A DNA stretch of 61,588 nt. Source: SVTX01 sp045602385 (lineage in GTDB: Bacteria > Bacillota > Clostridia > Oscillospirales > CAG-272). The translations under genes were made by a program, and so were the position numbers. The stretch lies in NCBI GenBank assembly GCA_045602385.1, contig JAZSBL010000019.1:1-61588 (forward strand), in the 5' to 3' direction. Shown piece by piece: positions 40,943-50,148 of this stretch. Within the stretch, counting starts at the first letter, position 1. Every line of letters starts with the position of its first letter. The notes beneath the pieces are model-generated. The model was not told where the DNA came from. It did no database searches and saw only the letters and a list, made by a program, of their open reading frames with translations.

Positions 40943-41992
40943 TTATCTTGTCTTCTCGATTCCCTCTGCGGTGATATCGATCTTTATACCCGTAAGTCTT
41001 ACTGCAAGACGGACGTTCTGACCCTCTTTACCGATAGCAAGAGAGAGCTGCTCAGGCGCAACCACAACTCTGCAGAATCTCTCGCCGTCCATCTGGGCAT
41101 CAAGAACAGTTGCGGGAGAGAGAGCCTCTGCAACGAACTCCTCGGGAACCTCGCTGTACTTAACTATATCTACCTTTTCGCCGCCAAGCTCGGAGAGAAT
41201 GCTGTCGATTCTCATTCCGTGCGCGCCGATACATGCACCGACCGCGTCAACGTTCTCATCTCTGGAATAAACCGCGATCTTTGTTCTGGAGCCCGCCTCA
41301 CGGGAAACGCTCTTGATCATTACAACACCGTCCGTGATCTCGGGGATCTCAAGCTCGAACATACGGCGAACGAATCCGGGGTGAACGCGGGAGAGAGTAA
41401 CGAGCGGACCGCGCATCTCTCTGTTTACTTCCTGAATGTATACCTTTATTCTATCGCCGACTCTGAAGCTCTCGCCGGGGATCTGCTCGCTTCTGGGAAG
41501 CACCGCTCTACCGTTCTCTGTAATAAGAACGATAGCACCGGTCTCGTAGTCTACCTTGTCAACCACGGCCGTGATGATCTCCTCGCGCTTGGACTCGTAA
41601 GCCTCCTGCATTGCTCTGTGCTCACCCTCACGGATACCCTGAACGATAACGTTCTTGGCGATACCTGCGGAGAGACGGCGGAAGTTCTTGGGCTTAACCT
41701 CAAACTCAACTATCTTGCCAAGTGTGTTTCTCTTGCTGATTGCCTTCGCGTCCTCAAGAGAGATCTGAGTTCCGGGATCCTCGACTACCTCGACGACCTC
41801 CTTCTGCTGATAAACTCTCACGTCCTCCTTAACGGGGTCGATATTGACTCTGACGTTAGTATTGCTTCCGTATTCCTTTTTAAACGCGGACACAAGACCT
41901 GCCTCGATCTTCTCTATCATGTACTCCTGGGGGATTCCCTTTTCTCTTTCAAGAAGCTGAAGTGCTACAAAAAATTCCTTGTTCATTTCCAA
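40943..41992 (-). CDS. nusA: Transcription termination/antitermination protein NusA
   Basis: RNA polymerase-binding factor with, in order, an N-terminal domain (MNKEFFVALQLLEREKGIP), an S1 domain (GAIVLITENGRAVLPRSE), and KH1-KH2 (CIGAHGMRIDSILSELGGE; AIGKEGQNVRLAVRLTG). The 349-residue length without C-terminal acidic repeats is normal for Bacillota. Confidence 0.97.
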   Translation of the reverse strand: MEMNKEFFVALQLLEREKGIPQEYMIEKIEAGLVSAFKKEYGSNTNVRVNIDPVKEDVRVYQQKEVVEVVEDPGTQISLEDAKAISKRNTLGKIVEFEVKPKNFRRLSAGIAKNVIVQGIREGEHRAMQEAYESKREEIITAVVDKVDYETGAIVLITENGRAVLPRSEQIPGESFRVGDRIKVYIQEVNREMRGPLVTLSRVHPGFVRRMFELEIPEITDGVVMIKSVSREAGSRTKIAVYSRDENVDAVGACIGAHGMRIDSILSELGGEKVDIVKYSEVPEEFVAEALSPATVLDAQMDGERFCRVVVAPEQLSLAIGKEGQNVRLAVRLTGIKIDITAEGIEKTR

Positions 41993-42031
41993 ATTTCCTT
42001 TCAGTTTGGGGTATATGTGCTTTAAATTCTC

Positions 42032-42514
42032 TTAATTATTTGTAAAGTCGTAATATGTGGCGATCTTTGCTATTTCCTCGGGCTTAAAGGCTATCCTGTC
42101 CTCGCCCGCCTCAATTGCAATGTTGCCGTCCTCGTCGTAGCCGAGAAGAACTCCGCGGAACTGCTTTGTTCCGTTCTTGGGTGCGTAGAGCTTGACCTCA
42201 ACGTCCCAGCCCTCGCACGCATCGATATGCTCAGGGTATTTAAGATCGCGTTCAATTCCGGGGGAGGATACCTCCAGAATGTAGGCCTCGCTTATCGGAT
42301 CCGCCTCGTCAAGCAAGGGATCGATCGCCCTGTGGAACTGCTCGCAATCGTTGATATTGATTCCCTCTTCATTGTCGAGCGTAATTCGGAGGTGCTTTTC
42401 GGCGCCTTCCTTTACAAACTCAACGTCCCAGATGAAAACTCCCATTTCCTCCGCAACGGGCGCGATGATCTCGCGAACGACAGAGGCTATGTTTTTCGAA
42501 GAATTATTTTTCAT
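42032..42514 (-). CDS. rimP: Ribosome maturation factor RimP
   Basis: 30S assembly factor of 160 residues with the family core FVKEGAEKHLRITLDNEEGI, EVSSPGIERDLKY (about 85-97) and a C-terminal SH3-like domain. First gene of the nusA-infB block, transcribed from the promoter at 42590-42618. The leader contains a TGAGTGG/CCACTCA stem (42542-42568) that could attenuate. Confidence 0.93.
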   Translation of the reverse strand: MKNNSSKNIASVVREIIAPVAEEMGVFIWDVEFVKEGAEKHLRITLDNEEGININDCEQFHRAIDPLLDEADPISEAYILEVSSPGIERDLKYPEHIDACEGWDVEVKLYAPKNGTKQFRGVLLGYDEDGNIAIEAGEDRIAFKPEEIAKIATYYDFTNN

Positions 42515-42589
42515 TTTCCTGTCTCTCTCTATACAAAATTTATGAGTGGATTTTTCAACCCACTCACGACACTACTATGATTCTTGCCT

Positions 42590-42618
42590 ATTATAGCACA
42601 CTTTTTTTGAAATTGCAA
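42590..42618 (-). promoter_or_regulatory. Promoter of the rimP-nusA-infB operon
   Basis: Minus strand TTGCAA (42618-42613), 17-nt spacer, TATAAT (42595-42590). Confidence 0.78.
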
Positions 42619-42730
42619 TAGTTTTTTAAAATTTTTCATAAAAACCTCCTTATTTATCGCAGCATTCCCTAATAGTGTAGAAAAGATCAAAAAATAACCT
42701 CCCAAAAACGCAAAAAATACGCTAAATATA

Positions 42731-42759
42731 TTTACAAATTAAGAAAGCTATGATATAAT
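42731..42759 (+). promoter_or_regulatory. Promoter of the yybS-gdpP-rplI-dnaB operon
   Basis: TTTACA (42731-42736), 17-nt spacer, TATAAT (42754-42759), divergent from the rimP promoter across about 110 bp of A/T-rich DNA with no other visible signal. Confidence 0.78.
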
Positions 42760-42822
42760 TATATAATAGTTTAATATGGAAGATTATGCTTATTTGAATT
42801 TTTGGAGAAAGGAGAGCTCAAG

Positions 42823-44013
42823 ATGATCAATCGTACAGACAGCACATCTAATCTTCAACGCAATGACAGCACCTTATCTCTCAATCAGATTTTGATCCTG
42901 TCGCTTGCCACGGTGATTTTTGCGCTCGGGCCATCCCTCTCCTTAACGTCAACAGCCATAACCAATGTCATAGCGTGGGGCATCTGCCTTGTGTTCGGCA
43001 TTACGGTGCTGGTAACCTCAAGAAAGATTTCAAGCATATTTATCCTCGCGATTGCGCTTACCTTCTTTACATCCTTAACCGGCTCAGCCGCATCGGTTGC
43101 ACTCGTTGTAGGAACGGTATCGGCATGCGGACTTTACTCGATGCTCTCCTCATCAGTTAGGGGCGGGCAGATAACATTTCTCGTACTGATACCCGCCGTA
43201 GCATGCATAGCCACGTTTGCGATAACACAGAACATCGGATTGATGCTGGCGACACTTGCGCTTTTCCCACCCTCTCTGTGTATGGGAATCATTCTTCGCC
43301 GCGGCGGTAGCAGAGCCGATTCGATCGCGGGCTTTGCATCACTTGCCGCAATAGAGGTCGGCGGGATCGTTCTCCTGCACATATATATAGCACACGGCGC
43401 AATTTCCGCAAATACTGTAGCGGGTGCGGTGAGCTTTTTCAGACGTGCAGCAGAGGGGCTCTTCACATCCGCCATAGAATCCGCGGGCAGTATCGAAATC
43501 ACAGAGGACGTCGCCCTAATGATCAAAGAAACGGCGGTCATAATGACAAAACTGATTGTCGGCATTGCCTGCATGACCATTATAATAATAGGTTACTTCG
43601 CGCAAAAGATGCAGCATTCGATCATTGAGCGCCTTGAGCTTGAACGCCTGCAAAACGAGAGCGGCGCACCGATCAAGGCAAGCTCGGCGGCAGGCATCGT
43701 ATATGTCGCGGCGTATATCTGCTCATTCACAACAGGCGCGTCCGGCTCTCTGTCATTCGTTGCGATAGCGGCAGGAAACATAAACCTCATACTCCTACCT
43801 CTGCTTTTGTACGTGGGATTCGGTTTTCTTACGCATCTGCCTAAAAAGATCGGATTTTTATCTGTTCTGGCATGGCTCGGAGTCGCTGTCGCGTCCTACA
43901 TGCTTGCATCTCCAATTATTGATATCATCGCGCTGGTCGGCGCATTCTATACACTTCTGACCAACATCGACGCATGGGCAGAGGAACACTACTCTAAAGG
44001 AGGAGACCAATGA
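42823..44013 (+). CDS. YybS-like (DUF2232) membrane protein
   Basis: The 396-residue protein has about 9-10 hydrophobic segments, first a run SLNQILILSLATVIFALGPS, last near residues 345-380. It sits directly before gdpP, rplI and dnaB, exactly where Bacillota encode YybS, so context and topology support the DUF2232 family; motif-level similarity is weak. The ATG at 42823 follows AAAGGAGAG. The stop overlaps the gdpP start (ATGA). Function unknown; an S-component-like transporter has been proposed for the family. Confidence 0.7.
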   Translation: MINRTDSTSNLQRNDSTLSLNQILILSLATVIFALGPSLSLTSTAITNVIAWGICLVFGITVLVTSRKISSIFILAIALTFFTSLTGSAASVALVVGTVSACGLYSMLSSSVRGGQITFLVLIPAVACIATFAITQNIGLMLATLALFPPSLCMGIILRRGGSRADSIAGFASLAAIEVGGIVLLHIYIAHGAISANTVAGAVSFFRRAAEGLFTSAIESAGSIEITEDVALMIKETAVIMTKLIVGIACMTIIIIGYFAQKMQHSIIERLELERLQNESGAPIKASSAAGIVYVAAYICSFTTGASGSLSFVAIAAGNINLILLPLLLYVGFGFLTHLPKKIGFLSVLAWLGVAVASYMLASPIIDIIALVGAFYTLLTNIDAWAEEHYSKGGDQ

Positions 44014-46196
44014 TCAAAAAGGATAAGATCTCAAGACTTAAGGAGTTTGACGAGGTCAAGCGCTCGGAGCGCTATTACGCAGATCTCCAGGCTCCCATGA
44101 TATTTGCATTTGTTGAGGCGGTATTGCTGTTCTTGATGTGTGCCATACTTAATTACTATGTTAAGACAGAGGATAACGCCAAGCTTATCGAGCTTGTATG
44201 CAATCTTTCGCTCCCCGTCTATATCCTGTCATCGGGTATCGTGTGCCTGGTATACGCGGTGCGAAATATAAAAACAAGAAAAGCAAGAATCGATTCAAGA
44301 CGCCTTGAAAGCGAAATATACGATATGTTCCGCTCCGTCATCGACCTTCCCTATGCCATTGCCAACAGCGCAGGCAAGGTAAAGGTGGTCAACGGCGCCC
44401 TTTCCGATATTCTGGGACTTAAACGCGCAATAAACGGCATGCCCCTGTCCGATTTCTGCTCGGTATCCATCAAAACCATCATATCAGAATCAAAGAACCG
44501 AGAGCTCTATGTATCGGGTCATATTTACGATATGCCCGAGGAAAAGGATCTGCATGAAAGCTCTGTAACAAAGCTTTCAGACGGCAGACGTTACTCCGTG
44601 TCCTCGTATGTATTCAAGCTTCGCGACGAAAGCTACTACTTCATAGTGTTCCGCGACGTTGAGGATTTCCTCTCTCTTTCCGAGAAGCACGAGGCGGAAA
44701 GCCCCGTCATCGCATATATCCAGCTTGACAATCTCCGTGAGCTTGCGCAGTACGTAAGAGCGGATTACCGCGCCGCATCCGCAGAGGCGGAGAATATTCT
44801 TCGCGCATGGGTAGCGGACATGCACGGCTTTATTCGTGAGCAAACAGGAGATAAATATATCGCCGTGTTCTCGCAGCAAGAATTTGAAAAGCAGATAAAG
44901 AATGACTTTGAGGTCCAGAAACGCGTCATGTCGCTCAATATCGGAGACAACAGCTTCCCCGTAACGGTTTCCATGGGTATCTCCCCCGTTGGCGAAACCC
45001 TTGAACAAAAAGAAAGAAACGCATCGCACGCCCTTACCATGGCGATAGCGCGAGGCGGTAACCAGGTTGCGATCAAGAGGCGTGATGCATCGGGCTACAC
45101 CTATTTCGGCGGCACACACAAGACCGTTGAAAACAATACCACGGTAATATCGCGTGTAAGCGCGGAGATACTTGAAGAAAAGATCATACGCGCGTCCAAC
45201 GTCATGATCATGGGCCACACAGCCCCCGACTTTGACTCTATAGGCTCCTGCGTGGGCATGGCGCGCTTTGCCGCATCGGTAATGGAGGATGCGGTCGCGA
45301 CCGGCAAAATGCAGGAAAAGGTCGCCATCAACATTGTGATCGATAAGAAGGGTGAGAGCTATGAAGTCGCCGCGCGTCAGCTTGCCCCCCTCAAAATATA
45401 CAACGATATATTCATTTCCCCCGTTGCGGCGCGCGACCTCGTAAACTCCGACACCGTGCTTATTATCTGCGACGCGAACAATCAGTACATTTTTGCTTCC
45501 CCGGAGCTTGCCGGAATGGTCAAGAAGATAGCGGTCATAGACCACCACCGTATAGCAAATACCCTCTCCTTTGATCCCTTCCTGCAGTATATCGAAGCGA
45601 CCAAGTCCTCGGCATCCGAGATCGTATCCGAGATACTTCTCTATAGCCGCTTTGCAGACACACTCCATAAAGAGGAGGCAGAGGTGCTTCTGTCGGGTAT
45701 CATGCTTGATACCAAGAACTTCACGAGAAACGCGGGCACCCAGACCATTGAGGCAACGCACTACCTCTACACACGCGGCGCGCATACGAGCGTCGTTCGC
45801 GAGTTCTTCAATGAAAGCCTTGACGAGCTTCTCCTGACAGGTGAGTTTGAATCCAAGGCAAGACTTTACAGAGACGATATAGCCATCACATGGATGACAC
45901 TTGAGCGCGCCGCATCGGGCGAGGACAGAGTAATAGCATCCAAGGTTGCGGACAATCTTCTCCGCATCAAGGGTGTCAAGGCATCCTTCGCGCTTATCAA
46001 GATAGATAACGATGTCGTCATTTCAGGCCGCTCCAAGGGAGAAGTCAATGTCCAACTCATACTTGAAAGACTTCAGGGCGGCGGACACTTTGATATCGCG
46101 GGCGCACAGGTAAAGAATGCAAGCCTCACACGCACCTGTGAGATGCTCAAGAGCGCCATAGACGATTATTTTGAATACGACCACCAGGATAAATAA
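44010..46196 (+). CDS. gdpP: c-di-AMP phosphodiesterase GdpP
   Basis: Membrane-bound enzyme that cleaves cyclic di-AMP to pApA. The 728 residues contain two N-terminal transmembrane helices (about 28-50 and 58-80), a PAS-like domain, a degenerate GGDEF domain (about 220-360) and the catalytic DHH/DHHA1 part: MGHTAPDFDSIG (about 400-411), VIDHHR (about 510-515) and GGGHFDIAGAQV (about 688-700). The metal-binding His/Asp residues are present. AAAGGAGGAG precedes the ATG. Confidence 0.95.
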   Translation: MIKKDKISRLKEFDEVKRSERYYADLQAPMIFAFVEAVLLFLMCAILNYYVKTEDNAKLIELVCNLSLPVYILSSGIVCLVYAVRNIKTRKARIDSRRLESEIYDMFRSVIDLPYAIANSAGKVKVVNGALSDILGLKRAINGMPLSDFCSVSIKTIISESKNRELYVSGHIYDMPEEKDLHESSVTKLSDGRRYSVSSYVFKLRDESYYFIVFRDVEDFLSLSEKHEAESPVIAYIQLDNLRELAQYVRADYRAASAEAENILRAWVADMHGFIREQTGDKYIAVFSQQEFEKQIKNDFEVQKRVMSLNIGDNSFPVTVSMGISPVGETLEQKERNASHALTMAIARGGNQVAIKRRDASGYTYFGGTHKTVENNTTVISRVSAEILEEKIIRASNVMIMGHTAPDFDSIGSCVGMARFAASVMEDAVATGKMQEKVAINIVIDKKGESYEVAARQLAPLKIYNDIFISPVAARDLVNSDTVLIICDANNQYIFASPELAGMVKKIAVIDHHRIANTLSFDPFLQYIEATKSSASEIVSEILLYSRFADTLHKEEAEVLLSGIMLDTKNFTRNAGTQTIEATHYLYTRGAHTSVVREFFNESLDELLLTGEFESKARLYRDDIAITWMTLERAASGEDRVIASKVADNLLRIKGVKASFALIKIDNDVVISGRSKGEVNVQLILERLQGGGHFDIAGAQVKNASLTRTCEMLKSAIDDYFEYDHQDK

Positions 46197-46225
46197 ACGA
46201 ATATAAACGAAACGGAGAAATCAAA

Positions 46226-46675
46226 ATGAAGGTATTACTTTTAGCCGACGTTAAGGGTCAGGGCAAAAAAGATCAGATAGTAGAGGTCTCGGACGGATAC
46301 GCCCGCAACTTCCTCTTTCCCAAAAAGCTTGCGGTCCTCGCGGATGCCAAGGTCATGAGCGAGTCCAAGAGCAAGGAAGAAGCAAAGCAGTTCAAGCTCA
46401 GGGAGGAAAAGGCGGCAGCCCAGGCGCTTGCGGAAAAGCTCGCAACGCTTACAGTAAAAATAACCGCATCCTCAGGCGGTGACGGACGCCTTTACGGCTC
46501 TATCACATCCAAGGACATCGCGGAAAAGCTCAAGGAGCAGCACAAGATCGAGATCGACAAGAGAAAGCTCGTCCTCGGTGACAACATAAAGTCCTACGGA
46601 ACGTACGAGGTCGAGGTCAAGGTATACCCCGAAATTTCAGCAAAGCTCAAAGTAACTGTATCGGAAGGAAAATAA
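46226..46675 (+). CDS. rplI: Large ribosomal subunit protein bL9
   Basis: The 149 residues start MKVLLLADVKGQGKKDQIV, with SDGYARNFLFPKKLA, a charged connecting helix and the C-terminal rRNA-binding domain (GRLYGSITSKDIAE). Normal length and normal position between gdpP and dnaB. Confidence 0.98.
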   Translation: MKVLLLADVKGQGKKDQIVEVSDGYARNFLFPKKLAVLADAKVMSESKSKEEAKQFKLREEKAAAQALAEKLATLTVKITASSGGDGRLYGSITSKDIAEKLKEQHKIEIDKRKLVLGDNIKSYGTYEVEVKVYPEISAKLKVTVSEGK

Positions 46676-46681
46676 GCTATT

Positions 46682-48037
46682 ATGGTAGAAGATATCATCA
46701 GAAAATTGCCCTTTTCGGCAATAGCGGAGCAGTCACTGCTTGGCAGTATCCTCATTGATCCCGATTCCATCAACATGGTCGCGGATATTATCTCCTCCGA
46801 GGATTTTTACCTTGAGGAGCATAAGCAGATATATCTCGCTATGCACGCTCTCTTCCTGTCCAATAATCAGATCGACGTAGTCACCCTCATCAACGAGCTT
46901 GTGACCAAGGGCGTATATTCAAAGTCGGGCGGCGAGGACTATATCAAGATCATAGCCCAGACTGTTCCCAACTCGCTTAACGTCAAGGACTATGCAAAAA
47001 TAGTTAAGGACAAGAGTGTTTTGCGCCAGCTTATAAAAATGTGTGACGAGGTGTCGGATACGGCATACTCAGAGCAGGATGAGGTCGCAAACGTGCTTGA
47101 ATCGGCGCAGAACAGACTTTACTCCATCGCTCAGGGACGCGAATCAAAGAATTTCCGTCATATTCGCGAGGTAATCACAGACGTTTACGCGCACTTAAAG
47201 CAGCTTGTCACAGACCCTGCGGCAAATCAGGGCACGGCAACAGGCTTCCGCTCACTTGACCGAGTGCTTGCGGGAATGGGAAAAACCGACCTCGTTATCG
47301 TCGGAGCGCGCCCCGGTATGGGTAAGACCTCGTTCTGTCTTAATATCGGTACAAACGTTGCAAAGGCGACGGGTAAGGCCGTTGCGATATTCTCGCTTGA
47401 AATGTCCGCGGAGCAGCTTGTAAACCGCGTTATCTCCAGCGAAGCACTGGTAGACAGCTATGCACTTCGTACGGGCGAGCTCAAGCCCGAGCAGTGGGAC
47501 CACATCGCGCAGGCGGCATCCTCCCTTTCGGGCTGTGATATTCTCATAGACGACACACCCGGTATAACGGTTTCGGCAATGAAAGCAAAGCTCCGCCGTG
47601 TAAATAACCTCGGATTGGTAGTCATAGACTATCTCCAGCTCATGCAGTCAGATAAGAAGATAGAAAACCGTACCCAAGAGGTCAGTGACATGTCGCGCGC
47701 GCTCAAGATCATGGCAAAGGAGCTTAACGTTCCTGTAATCTGCTGTTCTCAGCTCTCGCGTGGAACCGAGGCGCAGAGCAATAAGAGACCTATGATGTCC
47801 CACCTTCGTGAGTCGGGATCTATCGAGCAGGATGCGGATATAATCATCTTCCTTTACAGAGATGACTACTATAAAACGGCTGACGGAGACACCGTCGCGG
47901 CAGATGCGGAGCAAAATGTTGCAGAGATCATCGTAGCGAAGAACCGCCACGGCTCTACCGATACGGTAAAGGTGGGCTGGACAGGCAGATATACCAAATT
48001 CCGCGATATCGCGCTTGAGGAGAATACACCTCACTAA
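46682..48037 (+). CDS. dnaB: Replicative DNA helicase DnaB
   Basis: Hexameric 5'-3' fork helicase (the equivalent of Bacillus DnaC). The 451 residues have the N-terminal primase-interaction domain (LPFSAIAEQSLLGSIL) and a RecA-type C-terminal ATPase with Walker A GARPGMGKTSF, Walker B VVIDYLQLM and the ESGSIEQDADIIIFLYRDD arginine-finger region. No intein. It lies 6 bp after rplI. Confidence 0.97.
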   Translation: MVEDIIRKLPFSAIAEQSLLGSILIDPDSINMVADIISSEDFYLEEHKQIYLAMHALFLSNNQIDVVTLINELVTKGVYSKSGGEDYIKIIAQTVPNSLNVKDYAKIVKDKSVLRQLIKMCDEVSDTAYSEQDEVANVLESAQNRLYSIAQGRESKNFRHIREVITDVYAHLKQLVTDPAANQGTATGFRSLDRVLAGMGKTDLVIVGARPGMGKTSFCLNIGTNVAKATGKAVAIFSLEMSAEQLVNRVISSEALVDSYALRTGELKPEQWDHIAQAASSLSGCDILIDDTPGITVSAMKAKLRRVNNLGLVVIDYLQLMQSDKKIENRTQEVSDMSRALKIMAKELNVPVICCSQLSRGTEAQSNKRPMMSHLRESGSIEQDADIIIFLYRDDYYKTADGDTVAADAEQNVAEIIVAKNRHGSTDTVKVGWTGRYTKFRDIALEENTPH

Positions 48038-48061
48038 GATTCTCTTACACAGGAGAAAATA

Positions 48062-49453
48062 ATGTCACAACAAAACTTTTTTAAAGATCCGTCGCTTTTG
48101 TCGGGACTCTCCGAGGATGCTCCCATTCTTTTGGGTCTATCCGGCGGAGCGGATTCCTCTGCGCTTTTACACCTGCTTTGCGATTACGCAAAGAGATCGG
48201 GAGCAAGGATATACGCCGCGCACGTAAACCACGGGATCCGTACCGAGGATTACTGCAACGAGGCAGACCGAGACGAGGACTTTTGCCGCATGCTTTGCGG
48301 AGATCTTGGGGTTGAACTTTTCATAAAAAGACTTGACATTCCCCAAATGGCGCTCAATTCGGGTAAAAGCATAGAATGCGAGGCGCGCGAAGCAAGATAC
48401 GAATTTTTTTCCAATATAATGAGAGAAAACGGCATCAGAATACTCGCCACCGCACATAATGCCGACGACAATCTCGAAACACAGATATATAATATCGCTC
48501 GCGGCTGCGGTATCGACGGACTTGTCGGTATTCCCGAATCGCGACCGCTTGAATCGGTCGACGGAGGAATAGTCATTCGCCCAATATTGACCGCAGAAAA
48601 GCGCGAGATACTCGAATATTGTAGGGACAACTCTGTTCCATACGTTACCGACAGTACGAATAACGAAGACGAATATACAAGAAACGCGATCCGCCATAAG
48701 GTGATCCCGATCCTTGAGGAGCTGTTTCCTCACGTTAAGCGCACGGCGCAAAGGCTGTCAGACACGGCAGGCGAGGATGCGGATTTCATCCTCTCCGAGG
48801 CAAACAGTGTCGTGTCGGAATGCGGAGATAAGATCACCGCCGACAGACTGTCCGCGCTTCACCCCTCGGTGGCAAAAAGAGTCGTTATGCTAATGTTCAA
48901 GCAGATCTCGGATGCAACGCTGGAACACGTACACATCAAAAGCGTGCTTTCTCTGCTTGATAACACCAAAAACGGCGCATCGGTTTCTCTTCCGGGCAAA
49001 ATTTGCGCATGTATCATAGACGGCGCCCTTTGCTTTAAGCCCGAAACGAGGGATACCGCAGAAAACATATCATATTCATTAAAGCTTCAAAACCGACTGA
49101 CCCCCATAACGGGCACTCGGTTTGCGGTGCTTGTGTCGGACGACAAGCCCACACAAACGCTTGACGGCTATTCCCTTTTTGCAAGCGCAAAAATAAAAAC
49201 GGAATATTCAGGCTCACTATACGCAAAAAACCGCCAATCGGGTATGACGATCACCGACGGCGGAATAAATAAAAGAATAAAAAAATTAATGTGCGACAAA
49301 AAGGTGCCGCTCTATGACCGCGATACCCTACCGCTTCTTTTTTCGGGAGACGAAGCACTATACGTCCCACTTTGCGCGGTATGCGATAACGCAAAGCCAC
49401 ACAAGGGCGATAAAACAATACACATTGGCATTTATCAGATAATCGGAGGTTAA
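48062..49453 (+). CDS. tilS: tRNA(Ile)-lysidine synthase
   Basis: Modifies C34 of the AUA-reading tRNA-Ile to lysidine. The 463 residues show the PP-loop LLGLSGGADSSALLHLL, HVNHGIRTEDY, ATAHNADDNLETQIYN and DSTNNEDEYTRNAIR, then the TilS substrate and C-terminal domains. Part of the tilS-hpt-ftsH arrangement conserved in Bacillota. Confidence 0.95.
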   Translation: MSQQNFFKDPSLLSGLSEDAPILLGLSGGADSSALLHLLCDYAKRSGARIYAAHVNHGIRTEDYCNEADRDEDFCRMLCGDLGVELFIKRLDIPQMALNSGKSIECEAREARYEFFSNIMRENGIRILATAHNADDNLETQIYNIARGCGIDGLVGIPESRPLESVDGGIVIRPILTAEKREILEYCRDNSVPYVTDSTNNEDEYTRNAIRHKVIPILEELFPHVKRTAQRLSDTAGEDADFILSEANSVVSECGDKITADRLSALHPSVAKRVVMLMFKQISDATLEHVHIKSVLSLLDNTKNGASVSLPGKICACIIDGALCFKPETRDTAENISYSLKLQNRLTPITGTRFAVLVSDDKPTQTLDGYSLFASAKIKTEYSGSLYAKNRQSGMTITDGGINKRIKKLMCDKKVPLYDRDTLPLLFSGDEALYVPLCAVCDNAKPHKGDKTIHIGIYQIIGG

Positions 49454-49455
49454 AA

Positions 49456-50001
49456 ATGCATAACGACGTCAAAAATATTCTCGTCAGCGAGGAAGAGATC
49501 CAAAAAATCACAAAAACACTCGGAGAACAAATTACAAATGATTATAAGGATTCCGGAAAACCCCTTATCGTTATCGTAATTCTCAAGGGATCCATGCCCT
49601 TTGCATCAGACCTTATCAGACACATAGATATGCCTATGGAAATAGAATTTATGAAGGTCTCGTCATACGGCGCGGGAACAAAGACCTCCGGGGAGATAAA
49701 GATACATCTCGACCTCAACCGCGAGCATCTTGAAAACTACAACCTCCTTATCGTGGAGGACATCGTAGACAGTGGCCGCACATTGCAAAGACTTACACAG
49801 CTGTTAAAGAACAGAAACGCAAACTGCGTCAAGACCTGCACACTTTTGGACAAGCCCTCCCGCAGAGAGGTAGACTTCGTGCCCGACTACTGCGGAAAGA
49901 CTATTCCTGACGAGTTCGTTATCGGCTATGGCCTTGACTATAATGAAAAATACCGCAATCTGCCATACGTAGGCATACTTAAGAGCGAGGTTTATTCTTG
50001 A
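49456..50001 (+). CDS. hpt: Hypoxanthine phosphoribosyltransferase
   Basis: Salvages hypoxanthine (and usually guanine) with PRPP. The 181 residues include the PRPP motif LLIVEDIVDSGRTL and VVILKGSMPFASDL-like active-site loop (here VIVILKGSMPFASD). It starts 3 bp after the tilS stop. It complements the de novo operon in this window. Confidence 0.95.
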   Translation: MHNDVKNILVSEEEIQKITKTLGEQITNDYKDSGKPLIVIVILKGSMPFASDLIRHIDMPMEIEFMKVSSYGAGTKTSGEIKIHLDLNREHLENYNLLIVEDIVDSGRTLQRLTQLLKNRNANCVKTCTLLDKPSRREVDFVPDYCGKTIPDEFVIGYGLDYNEKYRNLPYVGILKSEVYS

Positions 50002-50090
50002 AATTCACACAAAAGTGGATTCACCCTCACTCATTCTTAACAATAATACGGTAGAATTTAACTGTTGACTCTATAAAATCGAAATATGGA

Positions 50091-50110
50091 CCTGATATCA
50101 GGCATATAAT
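50091..50110 (+). promoter_or_regulatory. Palindrome and -10 box upstream of ftsH
   Basis: A perfect 12-bp palindrome CCTGATATCAGG (50091-50102) abuts a TATAAT (50105-50110). No good -35 lies 17 nt upstream, but TTGACT occurs at 50064-50069. The palindrome is placed where an operator for a dimeric regulator, or an activator site, would be. Confidence 0.45.
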
Positions 50111-50148
50111 AGATAAATAATCAAAGTGTCCCAAAATCGGAGGAACTA

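Noticed and set aside
44577..45785. 402-codon open frame on the minus strand
   Set aside because: Antisense to the DHH region of gdpP, which is intact.
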